Shown here in pieces: positions 1-9,064 of a stretch of DNA of 64,000 nt. The notes under the pieces are model-generated. The model had not been told where the DNA came from. It searched no databases and was given only the letters and a program-made list of their open reading frames with translations. The translations under genes were made by a program, and so were the position numbers. How positions within the stretch are numbered: the stretch's first letter is position 1; each line of letters opens with the position of its first letter. The DNA lies in assembly GCF_900110555.1 (NCBI RefSeq), contig NZ_FOEE01000001.1:434001-498000 (forward strand), given 5' to 3'. This stretch comes from Trujillonella endophytica (GTDB lineage: Bacteria > Actinomycetota > Actinomycetes > Mycobacteriales > Geodermatophilaceae).

Positions 1-285
1 GGCTACGAGCCGGGCTCGCTGAACGTGCTGTTCTCCGACGAGACGTCGGGGCGCACCACCTACGCCTTCCGCGCCCTGCAGATCGACGCCCCCGGCGCCG
101 ACGGCTCCGTCGTCGTCGACCTCAACCGCGCGGCGAACCTGCCCTGCGCCTACACCGACCTGGCCACCTGCCCGACGCCGCCGGCGGAGAACCGGCTGCC
201 GGTCGCGGTCGAGGCCGGCGAGCTCACTCCGCTGACCCGGGGCCTGGGCCGCGTCACGGAGTCCGGGGCGGTGCTCGATGTCTGA
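1..285 (+). CDS. DUF1684 domain protein, C-terminal part (truncated by window edge)
   Basis: The reading frame is open from base 1, so the start lies outside the window; 94 residues remain. The tail contains DLNRAANLPCAYTDLATCP followed by PPAENRLPVAVEAGE. This matches the conserved end of DUF1684 proteins, where an N-x-PC-A-T motif and a PPxENRL motif lie next to each other. The molecular function of DUF1684 is not established. The TGA at 283-285 overlaps the ATG of the following LLM monooxygenase by 8 bases, which argues for translational coupling and a shared oxidative pathway. Confidence 0.8.
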   Translation, partial: GYEPGSLNVLFSDETSGRTTYAFRALQIDAPGADGSVVVDLNRAANLPCAYTDLATCPTPPAENRLPVAVEAGELTPLTRGLGRVTESGAVLDV

Positions 286-1501
286 GCACCTCCACCTCTC
301 GGTCGCGCTCGACGGCGCCGGCTGGCACCCCGCCGCCTGGCGCGAGGACGACGCCCGGCCCGCCGACCTGTTCACCGCCGGCTACTGGGTCGACCTGGTC
401 CGGGCGGCCGAGCGCGGCCTGCTCGACCTGGTCACCCTCGAGGACGCGCTGTCGCTGCAGTCCGACGACCCGTGGGCCCCCGACGACCGCACCGACCGCG
501 TCCGCGGCCGGCTCGACGCCGTCCAGGTCGCCGCCCGGGTCGCGCCGCTGACCCGCGGGATCGGGCTGGTGCCGACCGCCGTCGTCACCCACACCGAGCC
601 CTTCCACCTGTCCAAGTCGCTCGCGACGCTGGACTACGTCAGCACCGGCCGCGCCGGCGTCCGCGTCAAGGTGAGCACCAGCGCCACCGAGTACGCGCAC
701 GTCGGGCGCCGCGAGGCACCGGCGTTCGACCGCGCCGACTACGACAGCCCGCAGGTGCAGCAGGTGGTGCGCGAGCTGTTCGGCGAGGCCGCCGACTGGG
801 TCGAGGTGGTCCGCCGCCTCTGGGACAGCTGGGAGGACGACGCCGAGATCCGCGACGTCGCCACGGGCCGGTTCGTCGACCGCGACAAGCTGCACTACAT
901 CGACTTCGAGGGCCCGCAGTTCTCCGTCCGCGGCCCGTCGATCACCCCGCGGCCGCCGCAGGGGCAGCCGGTGGTGACGGCCCTGGCGCACTCGACGGTG
1001 CCCTACGGGCTGGTGGCGAGCCAGGCCGACCTCGGGTTCGTCACCCCGCGCGACGCCGCGGACGCCGGCGCCATCGTGGCCGAGATCCGCGGGCTCCAGC
1101 AGGCGGCCGGCCGGGCGGCGGAGACCGTGCACGTCTTCGGCGACCTCGTCGTGGTCCTGGACGACGACCCGGCCACCGCGGCCGCCCGGCTGCGCCGCCT
1201 CGACGACGTCGCCGGCAGCGAGTACCGCAGCGACGCGCGGATCTTCACCGGCTCGGCCGCGCAGCTGGCGGACCTGCTGGAGGAGTGGTCGGCCGCGGGG
1301 CTGACCGGCTTCCGGCTGCGCCCGGCGACCCTGCCGCACGACCTGCTGCAGGTCACCGAGCGGCTGGTGCCCGAGCTGCAGCGCCGCGGGCTGTTCCGCG
1401 AGGCCTACGAGGCGACCACCCTGCGGGGCCACCTCGGCCTGCCGCGCCCCGCCAACCGCTACGCGACCGGCGCCCCTGTCGCCGCCGCGACCACCGCCTG
1501 A
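278..1501 (+). CDS. LLM class flavin-dependent monooxygenase (NtaA/SnaA-like)
   Basis: This 407-residue protein has the luciferase-like TIM-barrel pattern: an aromatic/acidic early region (LVTLEDALSLQSDD near 48-61), a LVPTAVVTHTEPFHLSKSLA strand-helix segment and a STGRAGVRVKVS segment that replaces the usual SGGR-W-N-V-V-T of the NtaA group. Such enzymes use FMNH2 and O2 to oxidise sulfonates, sulfones, thioethers or amines. The ATG overlaps the upstream stop by 8 bases. The next gene follows after an 11-base gap with a GGAG motif. A flavin reductase at the end of the operon could supply FMNH2. The substrate cannot be read from the sequence. Confidence 0.85.
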   Translation: MSEHLHLSVALDGAGWHPAAWREDDARPADLFTAGYWVDLVRAAERGLLDLVTLEDALSLQSDDPWAPDDRTDRVRGRLDAVQVAARVAPLTRGIGLVPTAVVTHTEPFHLSKSLATLDYVSTGRAGVRVKVSTSATEYAHVGRREAPAFDRADYDSPQVQQVVRELFGEAADWVEVVRRLWDSWEDDAEIRDVATGRFVDRDKLHYIDFEGPQFSVRGPSITPRPPQGQPVVTALAHSTVPYGLVASQADLGFVTPRDAADAGAIVAEIRGLQQAAGRAAETVHVFGDLVVVLDDDPATAAARLRRLDDVAGSEYRSDARIFTGSAAQLADLLEEWSAAGLTGFRLRPATLPHDLLQVTERLVPELQRRGLFREAYEATTLRGHLGLPRPANRYATGAPVAAATTA

Positions 1502-1512
1502 GGAGCGCCGCC

Positions 1513-2874
1513 ATGACCGACAAGCCCCGCAAGCAGATCCACCTGGCCGCCCACTTCCCCGGCGTCAACAACACGACGGTGTGGAGCGACCCCCAGGCCG
1601 GCAGCCACATCGAGTTCTCCTCGTTCGTGCACCTGGCGCAGACCGCGGAGCGGGGGAAGTTCGACTTCTTCTTCCTCGCCGAGGGGCTGCGGCTGCGCGA
1701 GCACAAGGGCCGCATCCACGACCTGGACGTCGTCGGCCGGCCCGACACGTTCACGGTGCTGGCCGCGCTCGCCGCGGTCACCGACCGGCTGGGCCTGACC
1801 GGGACGATCAACTCGACGTTCAACGAGCCCTACGACGTGGCCCGCCAGTTCGCCACCCTCGACCACCTCTCCGGCGGCCGGGCGGCCTGGAACGTCGTCA
1901 CCTCGTGGGACGCGTTCACCGGGGAGAACTTCCGTCGCGGGGGCTACCTGGCGCAGGACCAGCGGTACGAGCGGGCCCGCACCTTCCTGGCCACCGCGCA
2001 GGAGCTGGCCGCGTCCTGGCGCGGGGACGAGATCGTCGCCGACAAGTCCTCCGGCGTGTTCCTGGCCGACGCCGACGCCGGCCGGTTCGCCCACTCCGAC
2101 GCGCACTTCGACATCGCCGGGCGGTTCGACGTGCCGCGCAGCCCGCAGGGGCGGCCGGTCGTGTTCCAGGCCGGCGACTCCGACGAGGGCCGGGAGTTCG
2201 CCGCCTCGGCGGCCGACGCCATCTTCACCGGGCACGGGACGAAGGAGGCCGGCCAGGCCTTCTACGCCGACGTCAAGGGCCGGCTGGCGAGGTACGGGCG
2301 CCGTCCCGAGGAGCTGCTGGTCCTGCCGGCCGCCACCTTCGTGCTCGGCGACACCGACGCGGAGGCGGCCGAGCTCGCGCACTCCGTGCGGCTGCAGCAG
2401 GTCTCGGGCGCGACGGCGCTGCAGTGGCTGGAGCAGGTCTGGAACCGGGACCTGTCGGCCTACGACCCCGACGGCCCGCTGCCCGACGTCGACCCGGTCG
2501 TGGGCGAGCCCAGCGTCGCGAAGGGCCGGGCCAGCGCCCGGGCGTACAAGGACCCGATCGCGACCGCGAACGAGTGGCGCTCGCTGGCGGAGGCCAAGCA
2601 CCTGTCGATCCGCGAGCTGGTGGTCGAGGTGACCGCCCGGCAGACGTTCGTCGGCAGCCCGGCCACGGTGGCGGCGACGATCGACGACCTGGTGCAGTCC
2701 GACGCCAGCGACGGCTTCATCCTCGTTCCGCACATCACGCCGACCGGGCTGGACCCGTTCGTCGACAGCGTCGTCCCGCTGCTGCAGGAGCGCGGCGTCT
2801 TCCGCACCGAGTACGAGGGCGAGACGCTGCGTGATCACCTCGGGCTGGCGCCGCTGCCGGCGGGGGCGCGGTGA
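1513..2874 (+). CDS. LLM class FMN-dependent monooxygenase, NtaA/DmoA family
   Basis: The ATG at 1513 sits 8 bases behind AGGAG and gives 453 residues, the usual size for the NtaA/SnaA/DszA/DmoA group. Diagnostic pieces are HLAAHFPGVNNTTVWSDP at the N-terminus, DFFFLAEGL, TINSTFNEPYDVARQFATLD and SGGRAAWNVVTSWD, which is the canonical signature of this clade. Members split C-N or C-S bonds of small molecules (nitrilotriacetate, dimethyl sulfide, dibenzothiophene sulfone). The stop overlaps the following GTG by four bases (GTGA). A role in scavenging organosulfur or organo-amine compounds is inference; no transporter or sulfur gene is visible to confirm it. Confidence 0.88.
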   Translation: MTDKPRKQIHLAAHFPGVNNTTVWSDPQAGSHIEFSSFVHLAQTAERGKFDFFFLAEGLRLREHKGRIHDLDVVGRPDTFTVLAALAAVTDRLGLTGTINSTFNEPYDVARQFATLDHLSGGRAAWNVVTSWDAFTGENFRRGGYLAQDQRYERARTFLATAQELAASWRGDEIVADKSSGVFLADADAGRFAHSDAHFDIAGRFDVPRSPQGRPVVFQAGDSDEGREFAASAADAIFTGHGTKEAGQAFYADVKGRLARYGRRPEELLVLPAATFVLGDTDAEAAELAHSVRLQQVSGATALQWLEQVWNRDLSAYDPDGPLPDVDPVVGEPSVAKGRASARAYKDPIATANEWRSLAEAKHLSIRELVVEVTARQTFVGSPATVAATIDDLVQSDASDGFILVPHITPTGLDPFVDSVVPLLQERGVFRTEYEGETLRDHLGLAPLPAGAR

Positions 2875-3941
2875 AGCTGCTCGCCGCCGACCTGCTGCTC
2901 AACGCGCCGGATCCGGTCACCGGGGTCGTTGCCGATCCGCACGAGCGGATCGCCGAGGCCGTCCGCGGGGCCGTCTGGGCCGAGGAGGCGGGCTTCGACG
3001 CCGTCGGGATCGGGGAGCGGCACGCCGCGCCGTTCCTCTCCTCGGCACCGACGGTGCTGCTGGCCCACCTCGCGGCGCTGACGTCGCGGGTGCGGCTGGT
3101 CAGCACGGTCACCGTGCTGCCGCTGCTGGACCCGGTCCGCGTCGCCGAGGACTTCGCGACGATCGACTCCCTGTCCGGCGGGCGGGTCGACCTCGTCATC
3201 GGCAAGGGCAACCACCCGGTGCAGAACCGGTTGTTCGGCTACGACCTCGACGACCAGTGGCGGCTCAACCGGGAGAAGTACGAGCTGCTGCGCCGGTTGT
3301 GGCACGAGGAGGAGGTCACCTGGGACGGCGGGGACGGCGCCGTCCGCCCGCCGCTGACCGGCGCCACCACGCTGCCCCGGCCGCTGCAGCAGCGGATCCC
3401 GGTGTGGCACGGCAGCGCCTCCTCGACCGAGTCGACCGAGCTCGCCGCCCGGTTCGGCGAACCGGTGTTCAGCGCCAACGCCTTCCACCCGACGAAGAAG
3501 TACACCGACCTGGTGCTGCACTACCGGGAGCGGCTGGCCGCGCACGGCCACGACCCGGCCTGCGGCGTCGTCGGGGTCGGCTGCGGTGGCGTGTACGTGG
3601 CCGAGAACAGCCAGGACGCCGTGGAGGCCATGCGGCCCCGCTACCGCGCGTTCCTGCAGACCCCGGCGGCCCGGCACAACGCGCCGGAGTTCACCGACGT
3701 CGAGGACGCGATCGAGCGCGGGCCGCTGCTGGTCGGCAGCCCGCAGCAGATCGCGGAGAAGCTCGCCCGCTGGCACGCCGACTTCGGCGGCGTCGAGGTC
3801 CTGCAGCTCGGCCTGCAGGGCTTCGGCGTCCCCGCCGGCGAGCACCGCGCCACGCTCGAGCTGTTCCTCGACCGGGTGGCCCCCGTGCTGCGCGCGGAGC
3901 TGCCGAGCCGGGTGTGGCCGGACACCGAGATCAGCGCCTGA
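2871..3941 (+). CDS. LLM class flavin-dependent oxidoreductase (CE1758-like group)
   Basis: This 356-residue single-domain luciferase-like protein has GFDAVGIGERHAAPFLSSAP near residue 40, VSTVTVLPLLDPVRVAEDFA, and SGGRVDLVIGKGNHPVQNRLFG, the usual substrate/flavin loop of this group. The GTG start overlaps the previous TGA. It is the third LLM enzyme in a row, so it may act on the product of its neighbours or on an alternative substrate. Similar arrays of two NtaA-type enzymes plus a further LLM enzyme occur in corynebacterial sulfonate-ester utilization clusters (seuABC). That comparison is from memory and only supports, not proves, an organosulfur role. Confidence 0.85.
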   Translation: MKLLAADLLLNAPDPVTGVVADPHERIAEAVRGAVWAEEAGFDAVGIGERHAAPFLSSAPTVLLAHLAALTSRVRLVSTVTVLPLLDPVRVAEDFATIDSLSGGRVDLVIGKGNHPVQNRLFGYDLDDQWRLNREKYELLRRLWHEEEVTWDGGDGAVRPPLTGATTLPRPLQQRIPVWHGSASSTESTELAARFGEPVFSANAFHPTKKYTDLVLHYRERLAAHGHDPACGVVGVGCGGVYVAENSQDAVEAMRPRYRAFLQTPAARHNAPEFTDVEDAIERGPLLVGSPQQIAEKLARWHADFGGVEVLQLGLQGFGVPAGEHRATLELFLDRVAPVLRAELPSRVWPDTEISA

Positions 3942-3967
3942 CCACCCGCCTGCCCAGGAGCCCCCGC

Positions 3968-5893
3968 ATGCCCCGCACCTCGCCCACCCCCCTCCGGCCC
4001 GGCCCCGTCCTGTGCGTCGTCGGCGCCGGCCCGACCGCCGTCGGCGTGCTGGAGCGGCTGGCCGCCAACGCGGCCGAGCTCGCCGGCGCCGACCGGCTCA
4101 CCGTGCACCTGGTCGACCCGCACCCGCCGGGAGGAGGCCGGGTCTGGCGGGCCGCGCAGCCGGCGCTGCTGTGGGCGAACTCGCTGGTCGCCGACGTGAC
4201 CCTGCTGCCCGACGCGTCGGTGGCCGCCGAGGGCCCGGTGGTCGCCGACACCACGCTCGCGCAGTGGATCGAGCAGGTCGGCCGCGCGCTGCCCGGAGCG
4301 CTGGGCGAGGAGGCCCGGCGGCTCACCCCGACGTCCTTCCCGTCCCGCCCGATGATCAACGCCTACCTCAGCTGGGTGCTCGACGGCGTCGTCGACCGGC
4401 TCGAGCCGTGGGCCGACGTCGTCTGCCACACCGGCCGCGCGGTCGACGTGCGCAGCGGGCCGGACGGCGCCGACGTCGTCCTCGCCGACGGCACGGTGCT
4501 CGCCGCCGACGTCGTCCTGCTCGCCCAGGGCCACCTGGAGGCCGGGCCGACGGCGCAGGAGCGGGCGCTGGCGGCGGCCGCGGCGGAGCACGGCCTGACC
4601 TACCTGCCGACCGGCTACACCGCCGACGTCGACCTCGAATCGCTCGCGCCGGGCGAGGACGTGCTGGTCCGCGGCGCGGGGCTGGCGTTCGTCGACCTCG
4701 CGGTGCTGCTGACCGCCGGTCGGGGCGGCCGGTTCGAGCGGCGCGGCGACGGGCGGCTGCACTACGTGCCGTCGGGCCGGGAGCCGGTGCTGCACGTCGG
4801 CTCGCGCCGCGGCGTGCCCTACCGCGCGAAGCTGGGCTACACGTGGGCCGGGCCGCCGGTGCCGCTGCGCTTCCTCACGCCGGCCGCGGTCGAGGAGGCG
4901 TTCGGCCCCACCCGCCTGCTGGACCTGCGCGCCGACCTCGGCCCGCTGCTGGCCCGCGAGCTGGCGTGGGCGCACTACGCCGAGCTGTTCCGCGCCGCGC
5001 CCGAGCGCACCCGGCTGCCGTGGTCGGAGTTCGCCGAGCGGTTCGCCGCGGCCGACCCGGCGCAGGCGCGGGAGCTGGCCGCGGCGGCGGTTCCGGACCC
5101 CGCCGACCGCTTCGACCTCGACGCGCTGGACCGGCCGCTGGCCGGGTGCCGGTTCCCCGACCCCGGGCAGCTGCAGGAGGCGGTGCGGGAGCACGTGCGT
5201 GCGGACCTGGCGCGCTCGGCGGACTCCCGGCACAGCTCCGACGCGGCGGTCTTCGTCGCCCTGCTCCAGTCCTTCGGCACCGTGGGGGCGCTGCTGGCCG
5301 CCGGCCGGCTCACCCCGGAGTCGGAGAGCGAGCAGCTGACCGGCTGGTTCATGAACCTCTTCTCCTACCTGGCCAGCGGTCCGCCGGGCCCGCGGCTGGA
5401 GGAGCTGCTCGCCCTCTCGGAGGCCGGCGTGCTGCGCTTCCTCGGCGCGGACTCCCAGGTCGTGCTGGACGAGCGGGCCGGGGTGTTCCGGGCGCGCTCG
5501 GCCAGCTGCCGGGGGGAGACGACGGCGCGGGCCCTGGTGGACGCGCGGCTTCCCGCGGCCGACGTCGCGGCGACCCGGGACCCGCTGGTGTCCGCGCTGC
5601 TGCGGCGGGGCGACGCGCGCGAGCGGGTGCTGGCCGACCCCTCCGCGCCGGCCGGTGCCCGGCGCACCGGTCGCCTGGAGGTCGACGCCGAGCTGCGGGT
5701 GCTGCGGGCGTCGGGGCTGCCCGACGCGCGGGTGCTGGCACACGGCGCGTGGACCTCGGGCCCGCAGGTCGCCGGCTTCGCCCGGCCGCGCACCAACGCC
5801 CCGTTCTTCCGGATCAACGACGCCCTGGCCCGCCGGCTGTGGCGCCGGTTCCCCGCCGTCGCCGGACGGCCCGTCGCCGCGGAGGTGGCCTGA
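3968..5893 (+). CDS. FAD/NAD(P)-binding protein of the LLM operon
   Basis: This 641-residue protein starts with a Rossmann dinucleotide-binding motif (VLCVVGAGPTAVGVLERL, about residues 14-31), followed by LTVHLVDPHPPGGGRVWR. That is typical of the NAD_binding_9 type of FAD/NAD(P)-binding proteins found near siderophore or sulfur oxidases. A second nucleotide-binding stretch, VLVRGAGLAFVDLAVLL, lies near residue 232. The gene begins 26 bases after the third LLM enzyme behind AGGAG and ends in a one-base TGATG overlap with the flavin reductase. It could deliver electrons to the operon or oxidise a substrate itself; which of these is not visible. Confidence 0.8.
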   Translation: MPRTSPTPLRPGPVLCVVGAGPTAVGVLERLAANAAELAGADRLTVHLVDPHPPGGGRVWRAAQPALLWANSLVADVTLLPDASVAAEGPVVADTTLAQWIEQVGRALPGALGEEARRLTPTSFPSRPMINAYLSWVLDGVVDRLEPWADVVCHTGRAVDVRSGPDGADVVLADGTVLAADVVLLAQGHLEAGPTAQERALAAAAAEHGLTYLPTGYTADVDLESLAPGEDVLVRGAGLAFVDLAVLLTAGRGGRFERRGDGRLHYVPSGREPVLHVGSRRGVPYRAKLGYTWAGPPVPLRFLTPAAVEEAFGPTRLLDLRADLGPLLARELAWAHYAELFRAAPERTRLPWSEFAERFAAADPAQARELAAAAVPDPADRFDLDALDRPLAGCRFPDPGQLQEAVREHVRADLARSADSRHSSDAAVFVALLQSFGTVGALLAAGRLTPESESEQLTGWFMNLFSYLASGPPGPRLEELLALSEAGVLRFLGADSQVVLDERAGVFRARSASCRGETTARALVDARLPAADVAATRDPLVSALLRRGDARERVLADPSAPAGARRTGRLEVDAELRVLRASGLPDARVLAHGAWTSGPQVAGFARPRTNAPFFRINDALARRLWRRFPAVAGRPVAAEVA

Positions 5894-6396
5894 TGACCGC
5901 GCTCGACCACGCTCCCTCCGCACCGGTGACGCAGGCGTTCCGGGAGGTGATGGCCGGCGTCGCGACGCCGGTCTCGGTGGTGACCACGCTGGCCGGCGGC
6001 CGCCCGCACGGCACGACGGTCAGCGCCTTCACCTCGCTGTCGATGGCGCCGCCGATGGTGCTCGTGTCGCTGGACCGCCGCTCCCGGCTGCTGGCCCTCC
6101 TGGACGACGGCACCCCCTTCGGGCTCAACGTGCTCGGGGTCGGGCAGACGGACCTGGCCCTGCGCTTCGCCCGCAGCGGCCCGGACTCCTTCGCCGGCGA
6201 CGACGTCGCCTGGTCGGCCGAGGCCGGCGCCGCGCGGCTGGCCGGGAGCCCGGGCTGGCTGGCCTGCCGGGTGGCGCGCCTGGTCGACGGGGGCGACCAC
6301 GTCATCGTGCTCGGCGACGTCCTCGGCGCGAGCCAGGAGCCCGCGCCGCCGCTGACCTACCACGCGCGGCGGTTCGGCACCCACGCCGCGCACTAG
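5893..6396 (+). CDS. Flavin reductase family protein
   Basis: These 167 residues show the FMN-binding split-barrel pattern of the flavin reductase (HpaC-like) family: FREVMAGVATPVSVVTTLAG at the N-terminus, GTTVSAFTSLSMAPPMVLVSL as the FMN-binding centre, FGLNVLGVGQ, and a C-terminal GDHVIVLGDVLGA segment. The family reduces FMN or FAD with NAD(P)H and passes free reduced flavin to two-component monooxygenases. Its ATG shares one base with the stop of the upstream gene, so it is the last gene of the LLM operon and the likely FMNH2 source for the three monooxygenases. Confidence 0.9.
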   Translation: MTALDHAPSAPVTQAFREVMAGVATPVSVVTTLAGGRPHGTTVSAFTSLSMAPPMVLVSLDRRSRLLALLDDGTPFGLNVLGVGQTDLALRFARSGPDSFAGDDVAWSAEAGAARLAGSPGWLACRVARLVDGGDHVIVLGDVLGASQEPAPPLTYHARRFGTHAAH

Positions 6397-6413
6397 GGGT
6401 CAGACCCTCCCGT

Positions 6414-6472
6414 TGATCATCGGCGGGTGGCGGCCGCCCCCGGCGTGCCGGGCAGCCACCCGCCGATGATCA
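6414..6472. terminator. Perfect 18-bp hairpin after the LLM operon (terminator or repeat palindrome)
   Basis: TGATCATCGGCGGGTGGC at 6414-6431 is the exact reverse complement of 6455-6472. Within the 23-base spacer a second stem forms (CCCGGC-GT-GCCGGG). It lies 17 bases after the flavin reductase stop. There is no T-tract, which is common in high-GC actinobacteria. The long perfect arms and nested stem also fit a dispersed palindromic repeat. Confidence 0.6.
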
Positions 6473-6575
6473 CCGCGGTTCCGCCACCCCCGCCGACCGC
6501 ACGTCAACCCCAGGTGGACGACCCGGTCGGGTGGCGTTCGCAGACGGACGGCGCCGCACGAGGGAAGATGCTCCG

Positions 6576-8138
6576 ATGACCTCCGACGGCCCTGGCACGA
6601 CGACCTCACCCGGCCTCCGGATCCCGACGCCGCGACCCGCGGCCGAGCCGGAGCCGGGCGGAGCGCGCGCCGAGCGGCTCCTCGTCCCGGGGGAGACCTG
6701 CTGGCGGATCGAGCGGGCCGACCGGTACGCGGTGTTCGTCGACGCGGCGGGCTACTTCGCCGCGCTCAAGAAGGCGGTGCTGGGGGCACGGCGGCGCGTG
6801 CTGCTCATCGGGTGGGACTTCGACCCCCGCGTCCGCCTGGACCCCGGCAGCGGCGGGCGGGCCCGCGACGACCGGCTGGGGCGGGTCCTCGAGGCCGCCG
6901 TCCGCGCCAATCCGCAACTGGACATCGGCGTCCTCGCCTGGGACCTGGGCCAGGTGTACGGGCTGGCCCGCGGGATGCTGCCGATCGCGCTGCTCGGCCG
7001 GCGCACCCCCGACCGGCTGACCTTCGCCGTCGACACCCACCACCCGGTCGGCGGCGCGCACCACCAGAAGATCGTCGTGATCGACGACTGCCTCGCGTTC
7101 GCCGGCGGCATCGACGTCACCGCCGACCGCTGGGACACCTCCGAGCACCCCGACCACTCCCGCGCGCGGGCCCGTCCCGGGTCCCACCGGGACATGGGGC
7201 CCTGGCACGACGTCACCAGCCTCGTCTCCGGGCCGGCCGCGCGGGCGATCGGCGACCTGGCACGGGAGCGGTGGGAGAGCGGCAAGGGCGAGCACCTGGA
7301 GCCGGTGACGGGGGAGGAGCCGTGCTGGCCCGAGGGGGTCGAGCCGCTGCTGACCGACGTCGACGTCGCGGTGTCGCGCACCAGGCCCGAGCACGGCGGC
7401 ACGTCGCTGATCCACGAGATCGAACTGCTGTGGCTGGCGGTGATCGCCGGCGCCCGGCACACCGTCTACATCGAGACGCAGTACTTCGCCAACCGCCGGG
7501 TCGCCGAGGCCATCGCCGAGCGGCTGAAGGAGCCCGACGGGCCGGAGGTCGTGGTCCTGAACCCGCACGAGGCGTGGGGCTGGCTGGAGGAGAAGGCCAT
7601 GGGCACCGCCCGGGCCACGCTGCTGGACATGGTGCGCGAGGCCGACCGACACGACCGGTTCCGGCTGTACGTGCCGGTCACGGAGTCACGCCGGCCGATC
7701 TACGTGCACGCGAAGGTCACGGTGGTCGACGACCGGCTGCTGCGGATCGGCTCGTCCAACCTCAACAACCGCTCGATGGGGCTGGACACCGAGTGCGACC
7801 TCAGCATCGAGGTGGCCGACGACGCCCCGGACCGCGAGGCGCTCGCGGCGACGGTGCTCGGCATGCGCGACCGGCTGCTCGGCGAGCACCTCGACGTGGC
7901 GCCCGAGGAGGTCGCCGCCGCGGTCGAGCGGGCCGGTGGCTCGCTGATCGCCGCGATCGAGGAGCTGCGCCGGCCGAGCGGGCGGTCCCTGGTGCCCTTC
8001 GATCCGCCGGACCTCGGCGCGGTGGGCAAGGTGCTGGCCGACACCCAGCTGCTGGACGCCGAGCGGACGCCGGACCGGTGGCAGCGGATCCGCGGCGCCT
8101 TCGGCCACCGGCGGGCGCACCGGCCGCTGCGCGGATAG
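6576..8138 (+). CDS. Phospholipase D / cardiolipin synthase-like protein
   Basis: The protein has 520 residues from the ATG at 6576, which has AGGGAA upstream; an in-frame GTG at 6531 is less likely. Two complete HKD motifs are present: His163-x-Lys165-x4-Asp170 (HHQKIVVIDD) with AGGIDVTADRWD after it, and His378-x-Lys380-x4-Asp385 (VHAKVTVVDD) with IGSSNLNNRS after it. These pairs form the catalytic site of PLD-superfamily phosphatidyltransferases. No transmembrane segments are obvious, so it resembles soluble PLD-like hydrolases more than membrane-bound Cls. It stands alone, with an SRPBCC gene 85 bases downstream. Confidence 0.9.
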   Translation: MTSDGPGTTTSPGLRIPTPRPAAEPEPGGARAERLLVPGETCWRIERADRYAVFVDAAGYFAALKKAVLGARRRVLLIGWDFDPRVRLDPGSGGRARDDRLGRVLEAAVRANPQLDIGVLAWDLGQVYGLARGMLPIALLGRRTPDRLTFAVDTHHPVGGAHHQKIVVIDDCLAFAGGIDVTADRWDTSEHPDHSRARARPGSHRDMGPWHDVTSLVSGPAARAIGDLARERWESGKGEHLEPVTGEEPCWPEGVEPLLTDVDVAVSRTRPEHGGTSLIHEIELLWLAVIAGARHTVYIETQYFANRRVAEAIAERLKEPDGPEVVVLNPHEAWGWLEEKAMGTARATLLDMVREADRHDRFRLYVPVTESRRPIYVHAKVTVVDDRLLRIGSSNLNNRSMGLDTECDLSIEVADDAPDREALAATVLGMRDRLLGEHLDVAPEEVAAAVERAGGSLIAAIEELRRPSGRSLVPFDPPDLGAVGKVLADTQLLDAERTPDRWQRIRGAFGHRRAHRPLRG

Positions 8139-8223
8139 CCGGCGCCGCGGCGGGGAGTCGGTCGGCGCCGTCCGGGTATCCCCGTCGGGTCCCTTCCCCG
8201 GACCCGACGCGAGGAGATACGGC

Positions 8224-9021
8224 ATGACGACGAAGGTCGAGAAGTCGATGCAGGTCGACGTCCCGGTGCGGACGGCGTACGACCAGTGGACCCAGTTCGA
8301 GGAGTTCCCCGCGTTCATGGGCGGGGTGCGCGAGGTGCGCCAGCTCGACGACCGCCACCTGCACTGGGTGGCCGAGATCGGTGGCGTCCGCCGGGAGTGG
8401 GACGCCAGCGTCCTGGAGCAGGTCCCGGACCGGAAGATCGCGTGGGCGGCCACGGGCGGGGCGACGAACGCGGGCGCCGTCCGGTTCGAGCCGTCCGGTC
8501 CCGACTCGACGATCGTGCACCTGGAGATGGAGTACGAGCCCGAGGGCCTGGTCGAGAAGGCCGGCGACGCGCTCGGCGTGGTCGACCGCCAGGTGCGCGC
8601 GGACCTCGAGCGGTTCAAGGCCCTCGTCGAGAGCGAGGGATACGCCAGCGGGGCCTGGCGCGGCTCGATCAACCCGACCATCGACGTCGGCACGCCCGGC
8701 GCCGAGGCGGCCGTCGGCTCGCACGGGGAGAGCGGCAAGGCCGGCGTCTCGGGCAAGGCCGTCGCCGCGGGCGCGGCCGCCGCCGTCGCCGGGGTCGCCG
8801 CGGTGGCCGCCGCGAGCACGCGGCCGGGCGGGCAGGCGGGGCCGCGCGAGGAGGTGCAGCAGGTGCCGGTCGAGCCGCCGCCGGTGCCGCCCGTCCAGGC
8901 CGTCGTCGAGGAGCCGGTCGACCCCGAGCACGGCGCCCCCGCCCACCCGGCCGTGGTGATCGAGGACGACGTCCTGCTGGACGGCGGACCGGAGACCCCC
9001 GGCCCCGGCGGGCGCAGCTGA
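8224..9021 (+). CDS. SRPBCC family protein with disordered C-terminal tail
   Basis: This is a 265-residue protein with AGGAGAT eight bases before the ATG. Residues 1-140 form a SRPBCC/polyketide-cyclase-like domain (KVEKSMQVDVPVRTAYDQWT, FEEFPAFMGGVREVRQLDD, VDRQVRADLERFKALVES). This helix-grip fold binds hydrophobic ligands. After residue 165 the sequence becomes Ala/Gly-rich (AAGAAAAVAGVAAVAAAS) and then Pro/Glu/Val-rich, probably unstructured. Many actinobacterial single SRPBCC proteins of this type have no known role; related Rv0910-type proteins act as toxins of an MT0933-like antitoxin, and one such antitoxin-like gene lies far away at 58701, so no pairing is implied. Confidence 0.75.
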   Translation: MTTKVEKSMQVDVPVRTAYDQWTQFEEFPAFMGGVREVRQLDDRHLHWVAEIGGVRREWDASVLEQVPDRKIAWAATGGATNAGAVRFEPSGPDSTIVHLEMEYEPEGLVEKAGDALGVVDRQVRADLERFKALVESEGYASGAWRGSINPTIDVGTPGAEAAVGSHGESGKAGVSGKAVAAGAAAAVAGVAAVAAASTRPGGQAGPREEVQQVPVEPPPVPPVQAVVEEPVDPEHGAPAHPAVVIEDDVLLDGGPETPGPGGRS

Positions 9022-9064
9022 CCGCACGGCCGGGCCGGTGGCGGACGCCGGTCCGGCCGCGCTG

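Noticed and set aside
254-1432. Long open frames antisense to the LLM genes and to most other genes
   Set aside because: High third-position GC removes stop codons from the opposite strand; translations are Arg/Gly/Val-rich with no domains, and the sense proteins are clearly recognisable.
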